22,581 nucleotides of DNA from CAJBVG01 sp943360385 (GTDB lineage Bacteria > Bacteroidota > Bacteroidia > Sphingobacteriales > Sphingobacteriaceae). A model generated the notes under the pieces. The model worked only from the letters and a program-made list of their open reading frames with translations, had not been told where the DNA came from and ran no database searches. Positions within the stretch are counted from its first letter, which is position 1. Each line of letters begins with the position of its first letter. Made by a program: the position numbers and the translations under genes. The stretch is taken from positions 1 to 22,581 of the forward strand of contig CALRIM020000033.1 of the NCBI GenBank assembly GCA_943360385.1, written 5' to 3'. This document shows positions 8,494 to 15,786 of the stretch, piece by piece.

Positions 8494-9090
8494 CTAAGAT
8501 GACTTTTTAAGGACATTCTTCTTCGGATATATCCCAATCCCAGCCTTAATAAACAACCCTATGGTGGATTGCTTAGGATTCAAATCTCCGGTAAGTGCAA
8601 TTCCTAGTCCGAGTACTGGAACTTTAGGTATCGGTTTGAAAATAAAATTAAACTCAAACGGAACGTTCACTATTTTATAGTTCTTCGATTCATAATAAGA
8701 AGTACCTACTAACCAACTTCCCGATGAATATAAATACTCACCTCGATTCACCCCTTCAGAGACACCTAACCCTGCGGAAGCACTCACTTGTACATGATTA
8801 TTCCCCCTCAGTTTGCCAAGCATTACAGCGTAATTTTGTGCATACTCAGTCGGACTAATAAATAAAGCAAGAAATTCTTCTGATCTATTATATCGAAAAG
8901 TAAAAAGTGTATTGTTATGAGAAACATTAAACCAAATACCAGAACCATACCTCGAATAATTGGTGTTCTTCAAATACCCAGTACCTAACTCCACCCAAAA
9001 ACAATTCCTTTTAACCTTCGCCGTATCCTTAGAAAAGGAATTCGAAAAAAGAAATAAAAAGAAAAAAGTGAATAAGTGGGTAAGTTTCAT
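8494..9090 (-). CDS. Small exported, probably beta-barrel-like protein of unknown function
   Basis: This 198-aa protein begins with a clear Sec signal peptide (residues 1-20, 'FFFLFLFSNSFS', cleavage likely after S20). The mature part alternates short hydrophobic and polar segments with many Gly, Tyr and Phe ('FWVELGTGYL', 'GIWFNVSHNNTLFTFRY', 'HVQVSASAGLGV', 'VPFEFNFIFKP', 'GLGIALTGDL', 'GLFIKAGIGIYPKK'). This pattern suggests a small outer-membrane beta-barrel or periplasmic beta-sheet protein. No family was recognised. It is the intact member of a local set of three, with a deletion copy at 8179-8397 and a C-terminal remnant at 7053-7218. The ATG at 9090 immediately precedes the signal peptide. 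A TATCTTTA element at 9094-9101 resembles the Bacteroidota -7 box with one mismatch, giving a very short leader. Confidence 0.85.
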   Translation of the reverse strand: MKLTHLFTFFFLFLFSNSFSKDTAKVKRNCFWVELGTGYLKNTNYSRYGSGIWFNVSHNNTLFTFRYNRSEEFLALFISPTEYAQNYAVMLGKLRGNNHVQVSASAGLGVSEGVNRGEYLYSSGSWLVGTSYYESKNYKIVNVPFEFNFIFKPIPKVPVLGLGIALTGDLNPKQSTIGLFIKAGIGIYPKKNVLKKSS

Positions 9091-9102
9091 ACCTAAAGAT
9101 AA

Positions 9103-9142
9103 TCAGAATTTCTGAAAGTCAGAAGATCAGAAGTTCAGAAGT
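9103..9142. repeat. Degenerate short tandem repeat (tcagaa-type units)
   Basis: A run of related units reads tcagaattt, tcagaagat, cagaagttcagaagt on the plus strand, upstream of the 198-aa gene. It shares its core with the repeats at 8422-8465 and lies at the same position relative to the paralogous gene. This suggests that the repeats were duplicated with the genes or accumulate in the same kind of spacer. Confidence 0.55.
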
Positions 9143-9176
9143 CCCTCTCCTTTGGAGAGGGATTTAGGGTGAGGCT
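9143..9176. repeat. Palindromic dispersed-type intergenic repeat
   Basis: A perfect 8-bp stem (ccctctcc at 9143-9150, ggagaggg at 9154-9161) closes on a TTT loop and is followed by atttagggtgagg. From memory, nearly the same palindrome recurs between genes in many Bacteroidota genomes. Only this copy is in the window, so its dispersal here cannot be shown. It lies between the 198-aa gene and the secDF terminator. Confidence 0.55.
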
Positions 9177-9181
9177 AAACG

Positions 9182-9214
9182 AAAAAAAGTCTCCTAGTTT
9201 CCCAGAAGACTTTT
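9182..9214 (-). terminator. secDF: Rho-independent terminator of secDF
   Basis: On the minus strand the sequence reads AAAAGTCT, a short interior with partial pairing, then AGACTTTTTTT. This is an 8-bp stem ending in a run of seven T. It lies about 60 bases past the secDF stop codon and is partly symmetrical, so it may also work from the other side. Confidence 0.75.
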
Positions 9215-9272
9215 CTTTATTATTTAATGAATGACAAAATTAATTATTGTTCAAATTAATTTATTGTTCAAA

Positions 9273-12245
9273 TTATTTCTCTTTACGAATAAAATCCACC
9301 ACAATCGGTGTTGCCACGAACAATGATGAGTATGTTCCGAAGATTACCCCGATTAACATTGCGAATGAGAATCCTCGTAGAATTTCTCCACCGAATATGA
9401 ACAAGATAATTAACACAAACATGGTAGTTAAACCTGTTACCATTGTACGGCTAAGTGTGCTGTTCAAGGCGTTGTTAATTACTGGTGCTAATCGTTCGTT
9501 CTTCGTATGGTGTAAGTTCATGTACTCACGTACACGGTCAAATACAACCACGGTATCGTTCATTGAGTAACCCATTACGGTTAATACCGCTGCAATAAAT
9601 TGCTGATCGATGTCTAATGAGAATGGTAATATTCCGTTGAAGATAGAGAATAGAGAAAGCAAGATTAAAACGTCGTGTAACAAAGCCACCATAGCTCCCA
9701 TACCAAACTGCCATCTTTTAAATCGGATGTAAATGTAGAAGAACACTGCTGCAAGAGATAATAGAATCGCCCATACTGCCGATGTCTTAATATCATCTGC
9801 AATAGTAGGACCTACTTTTTGTTGAGAAAGAATTTTACCTGAGTTATCTCCAATTTTAGATAAACCGTTCATCAATTTACCTTCTACTGTTTTCTCTGCT
9901 TCGTCTCCACCTTTTTCGATTAAGTAACTAGTTGTAATTTTTACTTGGTTAGAAGAACCAAACGTTTTTACTTCAGGTGCTCCACCAAATTCGCTCGTTA
10001 AAGCCGTACGGATGTCGCCTACAGAAACTTCTTTATCAAAACGAACAACATACGTACGTCCGCCTTTAAAGTCAACACCGAAGCTTAAACCGCGGAATAT
10101 TAACGAAATAATACCTGCTACGATAATGAAGGTAGATATTGCGTAGAATATTTTTCTTCTCGATAAGAAATCGAAATTGGCATCTTTAAAGAATCCTTGA
10201 GTAAATTTATTAGTAAACGATACTACTTTATCTTTCGCAATTTGTCCTTCGAAAATTAATCTCGAAATAAAGATTGCTGCGAATAATGAAGTTACGATAC
10301 CGATGATCAAGGTAGTAGCAAAACCCAAGATTGGTCCAGAACCGAATGTGTATAAAATAACACCCGAGATTAAGGTTACTACGTTGGCATCTATAATAGA
10401 TGAGTAAGCATTTCGGTAACCGTCGGCAATAGCCATACGGAACGATTTACCCGTTTCTAATTCCTCTCGAATACGTTCGTAAATAAGTACGTTCGCATCT
10501 ACCGACATACCAATGGTAAGTACGATACCTGCGATACCTGGTAAGGTAATTACGGCACCAAGTGATGCAAGAATACCCATGATAAAGAATACGTTGGCAA
10601 ACAAAGCTAAATCGGCAATTAAACCTGCTTTGTTGTAATACATCGCCATAAATATTAATACCACTATTAAACCAACTACAGATGAAATTAAACCTGCGTT
10701 AATAGCTTCTTGTCCTAAAGATGGACCTACAATTGCTTCTTCTACGATACGTGCTGGAGCTGGTAACTTACCTGCTTTAAGTACGTTCGCCAAATCTTTT
10801 GTTTCGTTTACTGTAAAGCTTCCTGAGATGTTAGAAACACCACCAGAAATTTCGTTTTGTACAGTAGGAGCAGAGTACACATAATTATCTAATACAATAG
10901 CAATAGATTTTTTGTTGTCTTTATCTGCAGATGCTTCAGCAGTCATTCTTCTCCAAATTTTAGAACCATCTGTATTCATTGCCATGATTACTTCTGGATT
11001 TCCTTTTTGGTCGATGTCCGAACGTGCATCCGAAATTACTTCTCCACCCAATGGTGCTTTACCGTCTCTAGTATTTGCTCTAATAGCATATAGTTCGAAT
11101 ACGTTTTTAGCATTGATAGATTTTACACCCCATAAGAAACGAATATCCGAAGGAAAATTCGCTTTTACTTCTGGCATGTTTAAGTATTCATTTACTTTAG
11201 AAGTATCTCTTAATAATGCATAACCCACTACTGGTCCTGGTGCAACAACTTGTTGCCCTTGCTCATTCTGACCTAAGTTAGGGTTCAATACAGCGAATAA
11301 TGGATTCTCTTTAGCAAAGTTTGCGAAAGATTTATCAGCAGTATCTGTTTTACCAGTATCTGTTTTTACATTCTTCAATAACGCTAAATCGTTAGTAGCT
11401 GCTTTTGCAGTATCTGTTGTCGCTGCAGCAGTAGTATCGCCTTTAGGCAAAGCAGATGGAGTAGTAATTGCCATCTTATCTTTCAACGATTTATTCGCTT
11501 TATCCAAAAATCCAATTACTTCTGAGTTTGCGTAAACATCCCAAAATTCTAATTGTGCAGAACCTTGTAATAATTTACGAACACGATCTGGATCAGTAAC
11601 ACCTGGTAATTCAATTAACACTCGGTTGCTACCTTGTTGTAATTGAATGTTTGGTTGAGTTACACCGAACTTATCAATACGAGTTCTTAAAATATTAAAT
11701 GAGCGATCGATAGCACTTTGTGCTTCTGCTTTTAATACCTTAATTACTTCGTCGTTACTAGAGTTATAAGTAATACGTGGTGAGTTTTCTTTGGTAGCAA
11801 ATACAGCCGCTAATTTTACATTAGGGTCTAAGTTCTTGTATTCTGAACTGAACAAGTCGATAAAGTTCTTATCACTTTTCAAACTTTTTTGTTCAGCCAT
11901 ACGAATCGCTCTGTTGAACGTAGTGTCTGTATTGTTATTCGCCATCGAACGTACTAAATCACTTAAAGAGATTTCCATGGTAACGTTCATACCACCTTTT
12001 AAATCCAATCCTAAGTTTAATTGTAATTGCTTACACTCTTGGAAAGTAAATTTCGCGATTCCTAAGTTGTACACAACTTCGGTTTCCATTGAATCTAAAT
12101 ACGCTTTCTCACGCTTAATGTCGCCTGCGGCATATTCTTTCGCATCACTTTCCACTTTGTTGGCTACAAATGTGAACGACAGTGAGTACAAACATGCAAT
12201 CGATAACGCGATTGCAAAAAACCTAATAGCACCTTTTCCCTGCAT
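9273..12245 (-). CDS. secDF: Fused protein translocase subunit SecDF
   Basis: This 990-aa inner-membrane protein joins SecD and SecF in one chain, as is usual in Bacteroidota. It uses the proton gradient to help pull secreted proteins through SecYEG. A first membrane helix (about residues 7-28) precedes the SecD motif 'LGLDLKGGMNVTMEI' (D81). The periplasmic part includes 'RIDKFGVTQPNIQLQ' and a low-complexity Thr/Ala/Asp/Lys linker near 265-310. A membrane bundle follows, with 'GMSVDANVLIYERIREEL'. The SecF half starts near residue 700, with the matching motif 'VDFKGGRTYVVRFD' (D725), and ends in a second bundle containing 'GYSMNDTVVVFDRVREY'. The length is typical and no defect is seen. The gene is monocistronic, with a TAGATTTG promoter box upstream and a terminator downstream. 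Confidence 0.97.
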   Translation of the reverse strand: MQGKGAIRFFAIALSIACLYSLSFTFVANKVESDAKEYAAGDIKREKAYLDSMETEVVYNLGIAKFTFQECKQLQLNLGLDLKGGMNVTMEISLSDLVRSMANNNTDTTFNRAIRMAEQKSLKSDKNFIDLFSSEYKNLDPNVKLAAVFATKENSPRITYNSSNDEVIKVLKAEAQSAIDRSFNILRTRIDKFGVTQPNIQLQQGSNRVLIELPGVTDPDRVRKLLQGSAQLEFWDVYANSEVIGFLDKANKSLKDKMAITTPSALPKGDTTAAATTDTAKAATNDLALLKNVKTDTGKTDTADKSFANFAKENPLFAVLNPNLGQNEQGQQVVAPGPVVGYALLRDTSKVNEYLNMPEVKANFPSDIRFLWGVKSINAKNVFELYAIRANTRDGKAPLGGEVISDARSDIDQKGNPEVIMAMNTDGSKIWRRMTAEASADKDNKKSIAIVLDNYVYSAPTVQNEISGGVSNISGSFTVNETKDLANVLKAGKLPAPARIVEEAIVGPSLGQEAINAGLISSVVGLIVVLIFMAMYYNKAGLIADLALFANVFFIMGILASLGAVITLPGIAGIVLTIGMSVDANVLIYERIREELETGKSFRMAIADGYRNAYSSIIDANVVTLISGVILYTFGSGPILGFATTLIIGIVTSLFAAIFISRLIFEGQIAKDKVVSFTNKFTQGFFKDANFDFLSRRKIFYAISTFIIVAGIISLIFRGLSFGVDFKGGRTYVVRFDKEVSVGDIRTALTSEFGGAPEVKTFGSSNQVKITTSYLIEKGGDEAEKTVEGKLMNGLSKIGDNSGKILSQQKVGPTIADDIKTSAVWAILLSLAAVFFYIYIRFKRWQFGMGAMVALLHDVLILLSLFSIFNGILPFSLDIDQQFIAAVLTVMGYSMNDTVVVFDRVREYMNLHHTKNERLAPVINNALNSTLSRTMVTGLTTMFVLIILFIFGGEILRGFSFAMLIGVIFGTYSSLFVATPIVVDFIRKEK

Positions 12246-12320
12246 AAATTGTTTAATTAGCTTATTTCTTTGTTTTCGTTAATATATAATTATTGTCAAT
12301 TGTCTATTTTGACAAGATTG

Positions 12321-12328
12321 CAAATCTA
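12321..12328 (-). promoter_or_regulatory. Putative -7 element (TAGATTTG) for secDF
   Basis: This octamer matches the Bacteroidota sigma-70 -7 consensus TAnnTTTG exactly. It lies about 75 bases before the secDF ATG, which gives a leader of ordinary length. No well-spaced -33 TTG was seen, so the call rests on the -7 box and its position. Confidence 0.5.
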
Positions 12329-12411
12329 ATTAAATTTTTAAATTAAAAAAGAGACAAATAGGGGCTATTTCTCCTTATTTTCCAACATGTTGTGGATATT
12401 ACCAATATTTA

Positions 12412-13026
12412 TCAAATCCTCTTTTTCAGATAGTTAGATAAAATGTCGATCTCGTGGCTAATATCATCGTTATTATGGATCACAAATTCGCAGCTCGTTT
12501 TATAGGGCAATAAGTACTGATCATACGCGGGCATTACGTGGTTATACCACTGATACAGAATCATATCCTTCGTATATCCTCGCTCAATTTGGTCGCGGGT
12601 AAGTCGCCTGTTCAATTTAATCTCATGGTCGGCATCTACAAACACCTTATAATCGAACAATTCGAATAATTCTTTAAAGTGAAATATAAATAGACCCTCA
12701 ATTACAATAATAGGAGCTGGGTTAATGCACAAAATCTCCGGATTATCTTTCGGTACGTTAAAGGTGTACTCTTGTTTTTTGATGGTTTTACCTGCAAGTA
12801 AATTAGAAATATCGCTATACAGCTGCTCTCGCTCTATTCCTTCAGGTAAATCGAAATTAATTTCTCCATTATCATCCACCAATTGCATATGCATGGGTTT
12901 GTAGTAATGATCTTGAGAAATCAAACAAATATCACTAGGATTAAAATGGTTTAAAAGCGAATTTAATAAATACGTTTTACCCGAGGCACTACCGCCCGCA
13001 ATTCCAACTAAATAAGGCTTCTGCAT
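12412..13026 (-). CDS. udk: Uridine kinase
   Basis: This 204-aa cytosolic kinase phosphorylates uridine (and probably cytidine) with ATP or GTP in the pyrimidine salvage pathway. The P-loop is G11-GSASGKT-18. Further family features are 'LISQDHYYKP', the acidic 'DLPEGIEREQLYSDI', 'IVIEGLFIFHF', 'VFVDADHEIKLNRRLTRDQI' and 'MPAYDQYLLPYK'. The length is normal. The ATG at 13026 lies two bases after the stop of the LysM gene, so the two form an operon read from the promoter at 13934-13941. No membrane or signal segment is present. A different P-loop nucleoside kinase is possible, but the motif series fits Udk well. Confidence 0.92.
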   Translation of the reverse strand: MQKPYLVGIAGGSASGKTYLLNSLLNHFNPSDICLISQDHYYKPMHMQLVDDNGEINFDLPEGIEREQLYSDISNLLAGKTIKKQEYTFNVPKDNPEILCINPAPIIVIEGLFIFHFKELFELFDYKVFVDADHEIKLNRRLTRDQIERGYTKDMILYQWYNHVMPAYDQYLLPYKTSCEFVIHNNDDISHEIDILSNYLKKRI

Positions 13027-13028
13027 AT

Positions 13029-13913
13029 TTATTCTTTGGGTATAGAATAGTTTAAGTTTACTCTAAATTTCTGGTCCACCGCGCCAAGCATTCCCACGGC
13101 CGCTTTAGAAAGTACAATAATAATATTTTCGTTATCGCCAGTTTCTGGTAGGGTGCCAATTACTTTTACATACACACTTTTGTTATTCATTAAATTAGTA
13201 ACCCTAATAATGGTCCCAATAGGTGCTGTTTTATGTAATGCAATGCTTTTCTTAGGGTTTATACTTTTATCGTTTATCCAACCCGCTATACCCGTTTCGG
13301 CAAATTCGGTACTCTGTAAGTATTTGTTTTCTCGTGTACTTACCTTTACATCGGCAGTACCTTTCGTTACTTCAACCTTTACATTTTTACTCTCTTCGTC
13401 CGTAGGCTCTATAATATCTTGGTTCTCTATTACTACCCCTTTTTTCGGGATTTTTAATTTTTGGCGATAACTTAAACTGGTTCCCTTAATGTTATTAAAT
13501 TCTTTTATTTCGGTTACCGTTAATTTGTATTTCTTAGCAATTTGATAGAGTGTTTCTCCCTTACCTACAGTATGAGTAGTGAATTGTGATTTGTCTAATT
13601 TTGGATTCTTTACTATTGGTTCTATAGGCTCCGCAGCATCAGTTATTACAGGGGTCTTCACCATTGCAACATGCTTTGCCGGTACTTTAATAACTTGTCC
13701 TAAATCTAAGATTGTATTCGATAAATTATTGATCTGTTGAAGTACAGCTGGGGTAGTGCCGTAAATTCTGGCGATGCCGTATAAGCCTTCACCTTTTTCT
13801 ACTTTGTGTAAAATATATCTTTTTCCTTCTATGGTTTCTGTCCCAACAGAATCAACTCTTGCTGAAGCTGCCATCGGAATCAGAAATAAAATTAACATCA
13901 AAAATTTATTCAT
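13029..13913 (-). CDS. Exported protein with two LysM domains and a double-psi beta-barrel domain
   Basis: This 294-aa exported protein has a signal peptide (residues 1-18, 'LILFLIPMAASA') and two LysM peptidoglycan-binding domains. These cover about 33-78 ('HKVEKGEGLYGIARIYG') and 113-157 ('HTVGKGETLYQIAKKYK'). An acidic linker follows, then an RlpA-like double-psi beta-barrel at about 205-290 ('TGIAGWINDKSINPKKSIAL', 'APIGTIIRVTNLMNNKSVYV', 'IIIVLSKAAVGMLGA'). It would bind the cell wall in the periplasm and may act on or organise peptidoglycan. Many RlpA proteins have a catalytic Asp/His pair, which I did not verify here. It is the first gene of an operon with udk, from which it is separated by only two bases. 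Confidence 0.88.
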   Translation of the reverse strand: MNKFLMLILFLIPMAASARVDSVGTETIEGKRYILHKVEKGEGLYGIARIYGTTPAVLQQINNLSNTILDLGQVIKVPAKHVAMVKTPVITDAAEPIEPIVKNPKLDKSQFTTHTVGKGETLYQIAKKYKLTVTEIKEFNNIKGTSLSYRQKLKIPKKGVVIENQDIIEPTDEESKNVKVEVTKGTADVKVSTRENKYLQSTEFAETGIAGWINDKSINPKKSIALHKTAPIGTIIRVTNLMNNKSVYVKVIGTLPETGDNENIIIVLSKAAVGMLGAVDQKFRVNLNYSIPKE

Positions 13914-13933
13914 CCCTTTTAAGATATAATCTG

Positions 13934-13941
13934 CAAATCTA
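13934..13941 (-). promoter_or_regulatory. Putative -7 element (TAGATTTG) for the LysM gene and udk
   Basis: This is an exact match to TAnnTTTG, about 20 bases before the ATG at 13913, giving a short leader. It is the same octamer as upstream of secDF. A TTG occurs further upstream, but at a spacing longer than usual. Confidence 0.5.
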
Positions 13942-13952
13942 CTAAAATTCGC

Positions 13953-14606
13953 TTAGCTTTTTAATACCAATAATTGGTGATTATCTATTAATAAGATGAT
14001 TTTAGAGGCAATTCGGAGCAAATAATCGTACTCCATTCTAATGCCCTCTATATCAAACGATTTATGTAGTATTTCTTTATTAGATTGATGAACAGTTAAC
14101 ACCGCTGGTTCAGCAATGCTTAATTCCACATGCATTTCACTAAATGCAAGTACATGCTTATCCACCTCTTTTTCAGCATGTTGTATATCAAGCTGTAATT
14201 CCATCAGTTTGGGTGCTGTAATTTTTTCTCTTTCGAATGAAATGTATTCGAATCGTTTCGGCTCCATCTTCGCAGGATATACTTTCAACTCACCCACAAA
14301 ACATTCTTCTAATTTCAATTCAGAACTGCTCCAAACTTCTTTCTCTAACTCCAAATTATACACCATTAAAATACTTTGGTTCATTAAGTTTTGCTCGTGG
14401 TAATAACTAAGCAATACATAAGGGTATTGCAAATTCACCAAAGTGCAAACGTATTCCTTTAAAGTCGGGAAATGCCATTGTTTATTAGTCTCGGGCTCCC
14501 ATAAGTAAAACTCCTTTTGCGCATTCTTGCACTCTAGGTAGAGCACATTGTCGGCAGGGTTTACGTGGAACCGCCAGATGGTGTCAGGGGATGTAATGGT
14601 TAACAT
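13953..14606 (-). CDS. Hypothetical protein, DUF4905-type
   Basis: This 217-aa protein has no signal peptide or membrane segment and is probably cytosolic. Blocks such as 'PDTIWRFHVNPADNVLYLEC', 'FYLWEPETNKQWHF', 'YPYVLLSYYHEQNLMNQSIL' and 'LLRIASKIILLIDNHQLLVL' suggest a beta-propeller-like all-beta fold. From memory they resemble the Bacteroidota domain of unknown function DUF4905. The frame stays open 28 codons further upstream, but that part runs through intergenic repeat DNA. The ATG at 14604-14606 is therefore chosen as the start. It follows the LRR gene by 88 bases and precedes the LysM gene by 39. No function is known. Confidence 0.75.
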   Translation of the reverse strand: MLTITSPDTIWRFHVNPADNVLYLECKNAQKEFYLWEPETNKQWHFPTLKEYVCTLVNLQYPYVLLSYYHEQNLMNQSILMVYNLELEKEVWSSSELKLEECFVGELKVYPAKMEPKRFEYISFEREKITAPKLMELQLDIQHAEKEVDKHVLAFSEMHVELSIAEPAVLTVHQSNKEILHKSFDIEGIRMEYDYLLRIASKIILLIDNHQLLVLKS

Positions 14607-14620
14607 AGAATGTAAATAAT

Positions 14621-14694
14621 AGTCCAAGGTCCAAAGATAAATCATATAAATAAGCACACGAGCACACGAACATTGTCCAAATTGTCCCAATTAG
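14621..14694. repeat. Intergenic repeat, copy 1 (gtccaagg / gagcacacgaa units)
   Basis: A 22-bp segment at 14621-14642 starting agtccaaggtccaaag is identical to 15715-15736. It is followed at 14653-14671 by tandem agcacacg-type units and then by attgtccaaattgtcccaatt. The copy lies in the spacer downstream of the LRR gene, and the matching copy upstream of that gene is in the same orientation. Confidence 0.75.
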
Positions 14695-15681
14695 CTAATT
14701 AGCATACCTCACCAGCACCTTCTTCCTCTCAAGCTCTTTTATAAGTAAAAGGTTTCCTTCTTTGTTTTTGCCTTCGAAAAGGAGGTTGTTTCCGCGGAGC
14801 ATGAGCAGGCTTAAGTTCGGTAAATTTTTTAATTCTTCGGGTAAAACAGAAATGTTGTTGTTCGACACATCTATTTCTTCAATGTTTTTCAAGTTCAGTA
14901 TTTCTGCTGGGAAATAGTTGAAGGTATTGTTTTGTATATCTAAGCGTTCTAGCGAATCTAAATTGCTAATGCAAGCGGGTAATTGGTCCAGCTTATTTTT
15001 TTGAACATATATATACCGCAGATTTTTTAGGGTACATAATTCATCGGGCAATTTACTAATGTTGTTATAAGAAAGGTACAAACGTTTTAGGTGGTGTAGG
15101 TTTCCAATTTTAACATCTATAGTACTAAGGTTATTATAATAAAAATCGATGTCAGTTAGGTTTGGTAAATCGTAAAAAGTAGTTGGAATTTCGCTGATTA
15201 TATTCTTGTAGAATATAATTACTTCAAGGGTTTGCAGGGTATTTATTGTTTTGGGTACTTCGGTGATTTTATTGTCGGAGAGGTTAATATTTCGGACATG
15301 TTTAGCCCTTAATAAAGAAGGCGGGAAAGCTGCTATTCCATTTTTCGCTAAGCTAATTTTCTCCAAACTTTTCAAATTCTTCCGAGGAATTCGCACCGAT
15401 TTAAGTTCATTAAAATTCAAATTGATTTCTTGGAGATGCTTGTTTCTACGAAGTATGCGTGGATACTTATTTAAACAATTCTGACTTAAATTCAATACTT
15501 CTAAGTTTTTGAACTTTCGAACTTCCCTAGGTAATTCTGTATACATCTTTTCCGATAAGTTGAGAATGAAAACAGAATCTTTATGTTGCAGTGCTTCTTG
15601 TAGGTTGGAGTATACTTTTGCTTTTTGTGCGAAACTTAAAATAGAAAATAGAAAAAAGAAAATGGTAAAAATAGGTTTCAT
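14695..15681 (-). CDS. Exported leucine-rich repeat protein
   Basis: This 328-aa protein begins with a signal peptide (residues 1-18, 'IFTIFFFLFSILSFAQ'). From about residue 60 to 315 it consists of roughly eleven 23-residue leucine-rich repeats of the LxxLxLxxNxLxxLPxxI type, for example 'NLRYIYVQKNKLDQLPACIS' and 'NIEEIDVSNNNISVLPEEL'. It would form a curved solenoid for protein binding, outside the cytoplasm. No catalytic or anchoring domain is seen. The ATG at 15681 directly precedes the signal peptide. Direct copies of an intergenic repeat lie on both sides, so the gene could be lost or duplicated by recombination. The binding partner is unknown. Confidence 0.9.
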   Translation of the reverse strand: MKPIFTIFFFLFSILSFAQKAKVYSNLQEALQHKDSVFILNLSEKMYTELPREVRKFKNLEVLNLSQNCLNKYPRILRRNKHLQEINLNFNELKSVRIPRKNLKSLEKISLAKNGIAAFPPSLLRAKHVRNINLSDNKITEVPKTINTLQTLEVIIFYKNIISEIPTTFYDLPNLTDIDFYYNNLSTIDVKIGNLHHLKRLYLSYNNISKLPDELCTLKNLRYIYVQKNKLDQLPACISNLDSLERLDIQNNTFNYFPAEILNLKNIEEIDVSNNNISVLPEELKNLPNLSLLMLRGNNLLFEGKNKEGNLLLIKELERKKVLVRYAN

Positions 15682-15714
15682 TTATTACTAATCTAAATAG
15701 TCTTAACGATAAAA

Positions 15715-15786
15715 AGTCCAAGGTCCAAAGATAAATGAGCACACGAACTACGATCACACGAGCACACGAATAACGAGCACACGAAC
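15715..15786. repeat. Intergenic repeat, copy 2 (gtccaagg / gagcacacgaa units)
   Basis: This contains the same 22-bp segment as copy 1 (15715-15736), then gagcacacgaac at 15737-15748, further cacacga-type units, and gagcacacgaac again at 15775-15786. The last base is the first base of the purB stop codon (minus strand), so the repeat runs right up to that gene. Confidence 0.75.

Noticed and set aside
11791..12282. A 163-codon plus-strand frame opposite secDF
   Set aside because: It is antisense to conserved SecD coding sequence, with no recognisable product or promoter.
14607..14690. Upstream extension of the DUF4905-type gene by 28 codons
   Set aside because: The extension runs through intergenic repeat DNA and codes for an unlikely Cys/Tyr-rich peptide; the ATG at 14606 is a better start.
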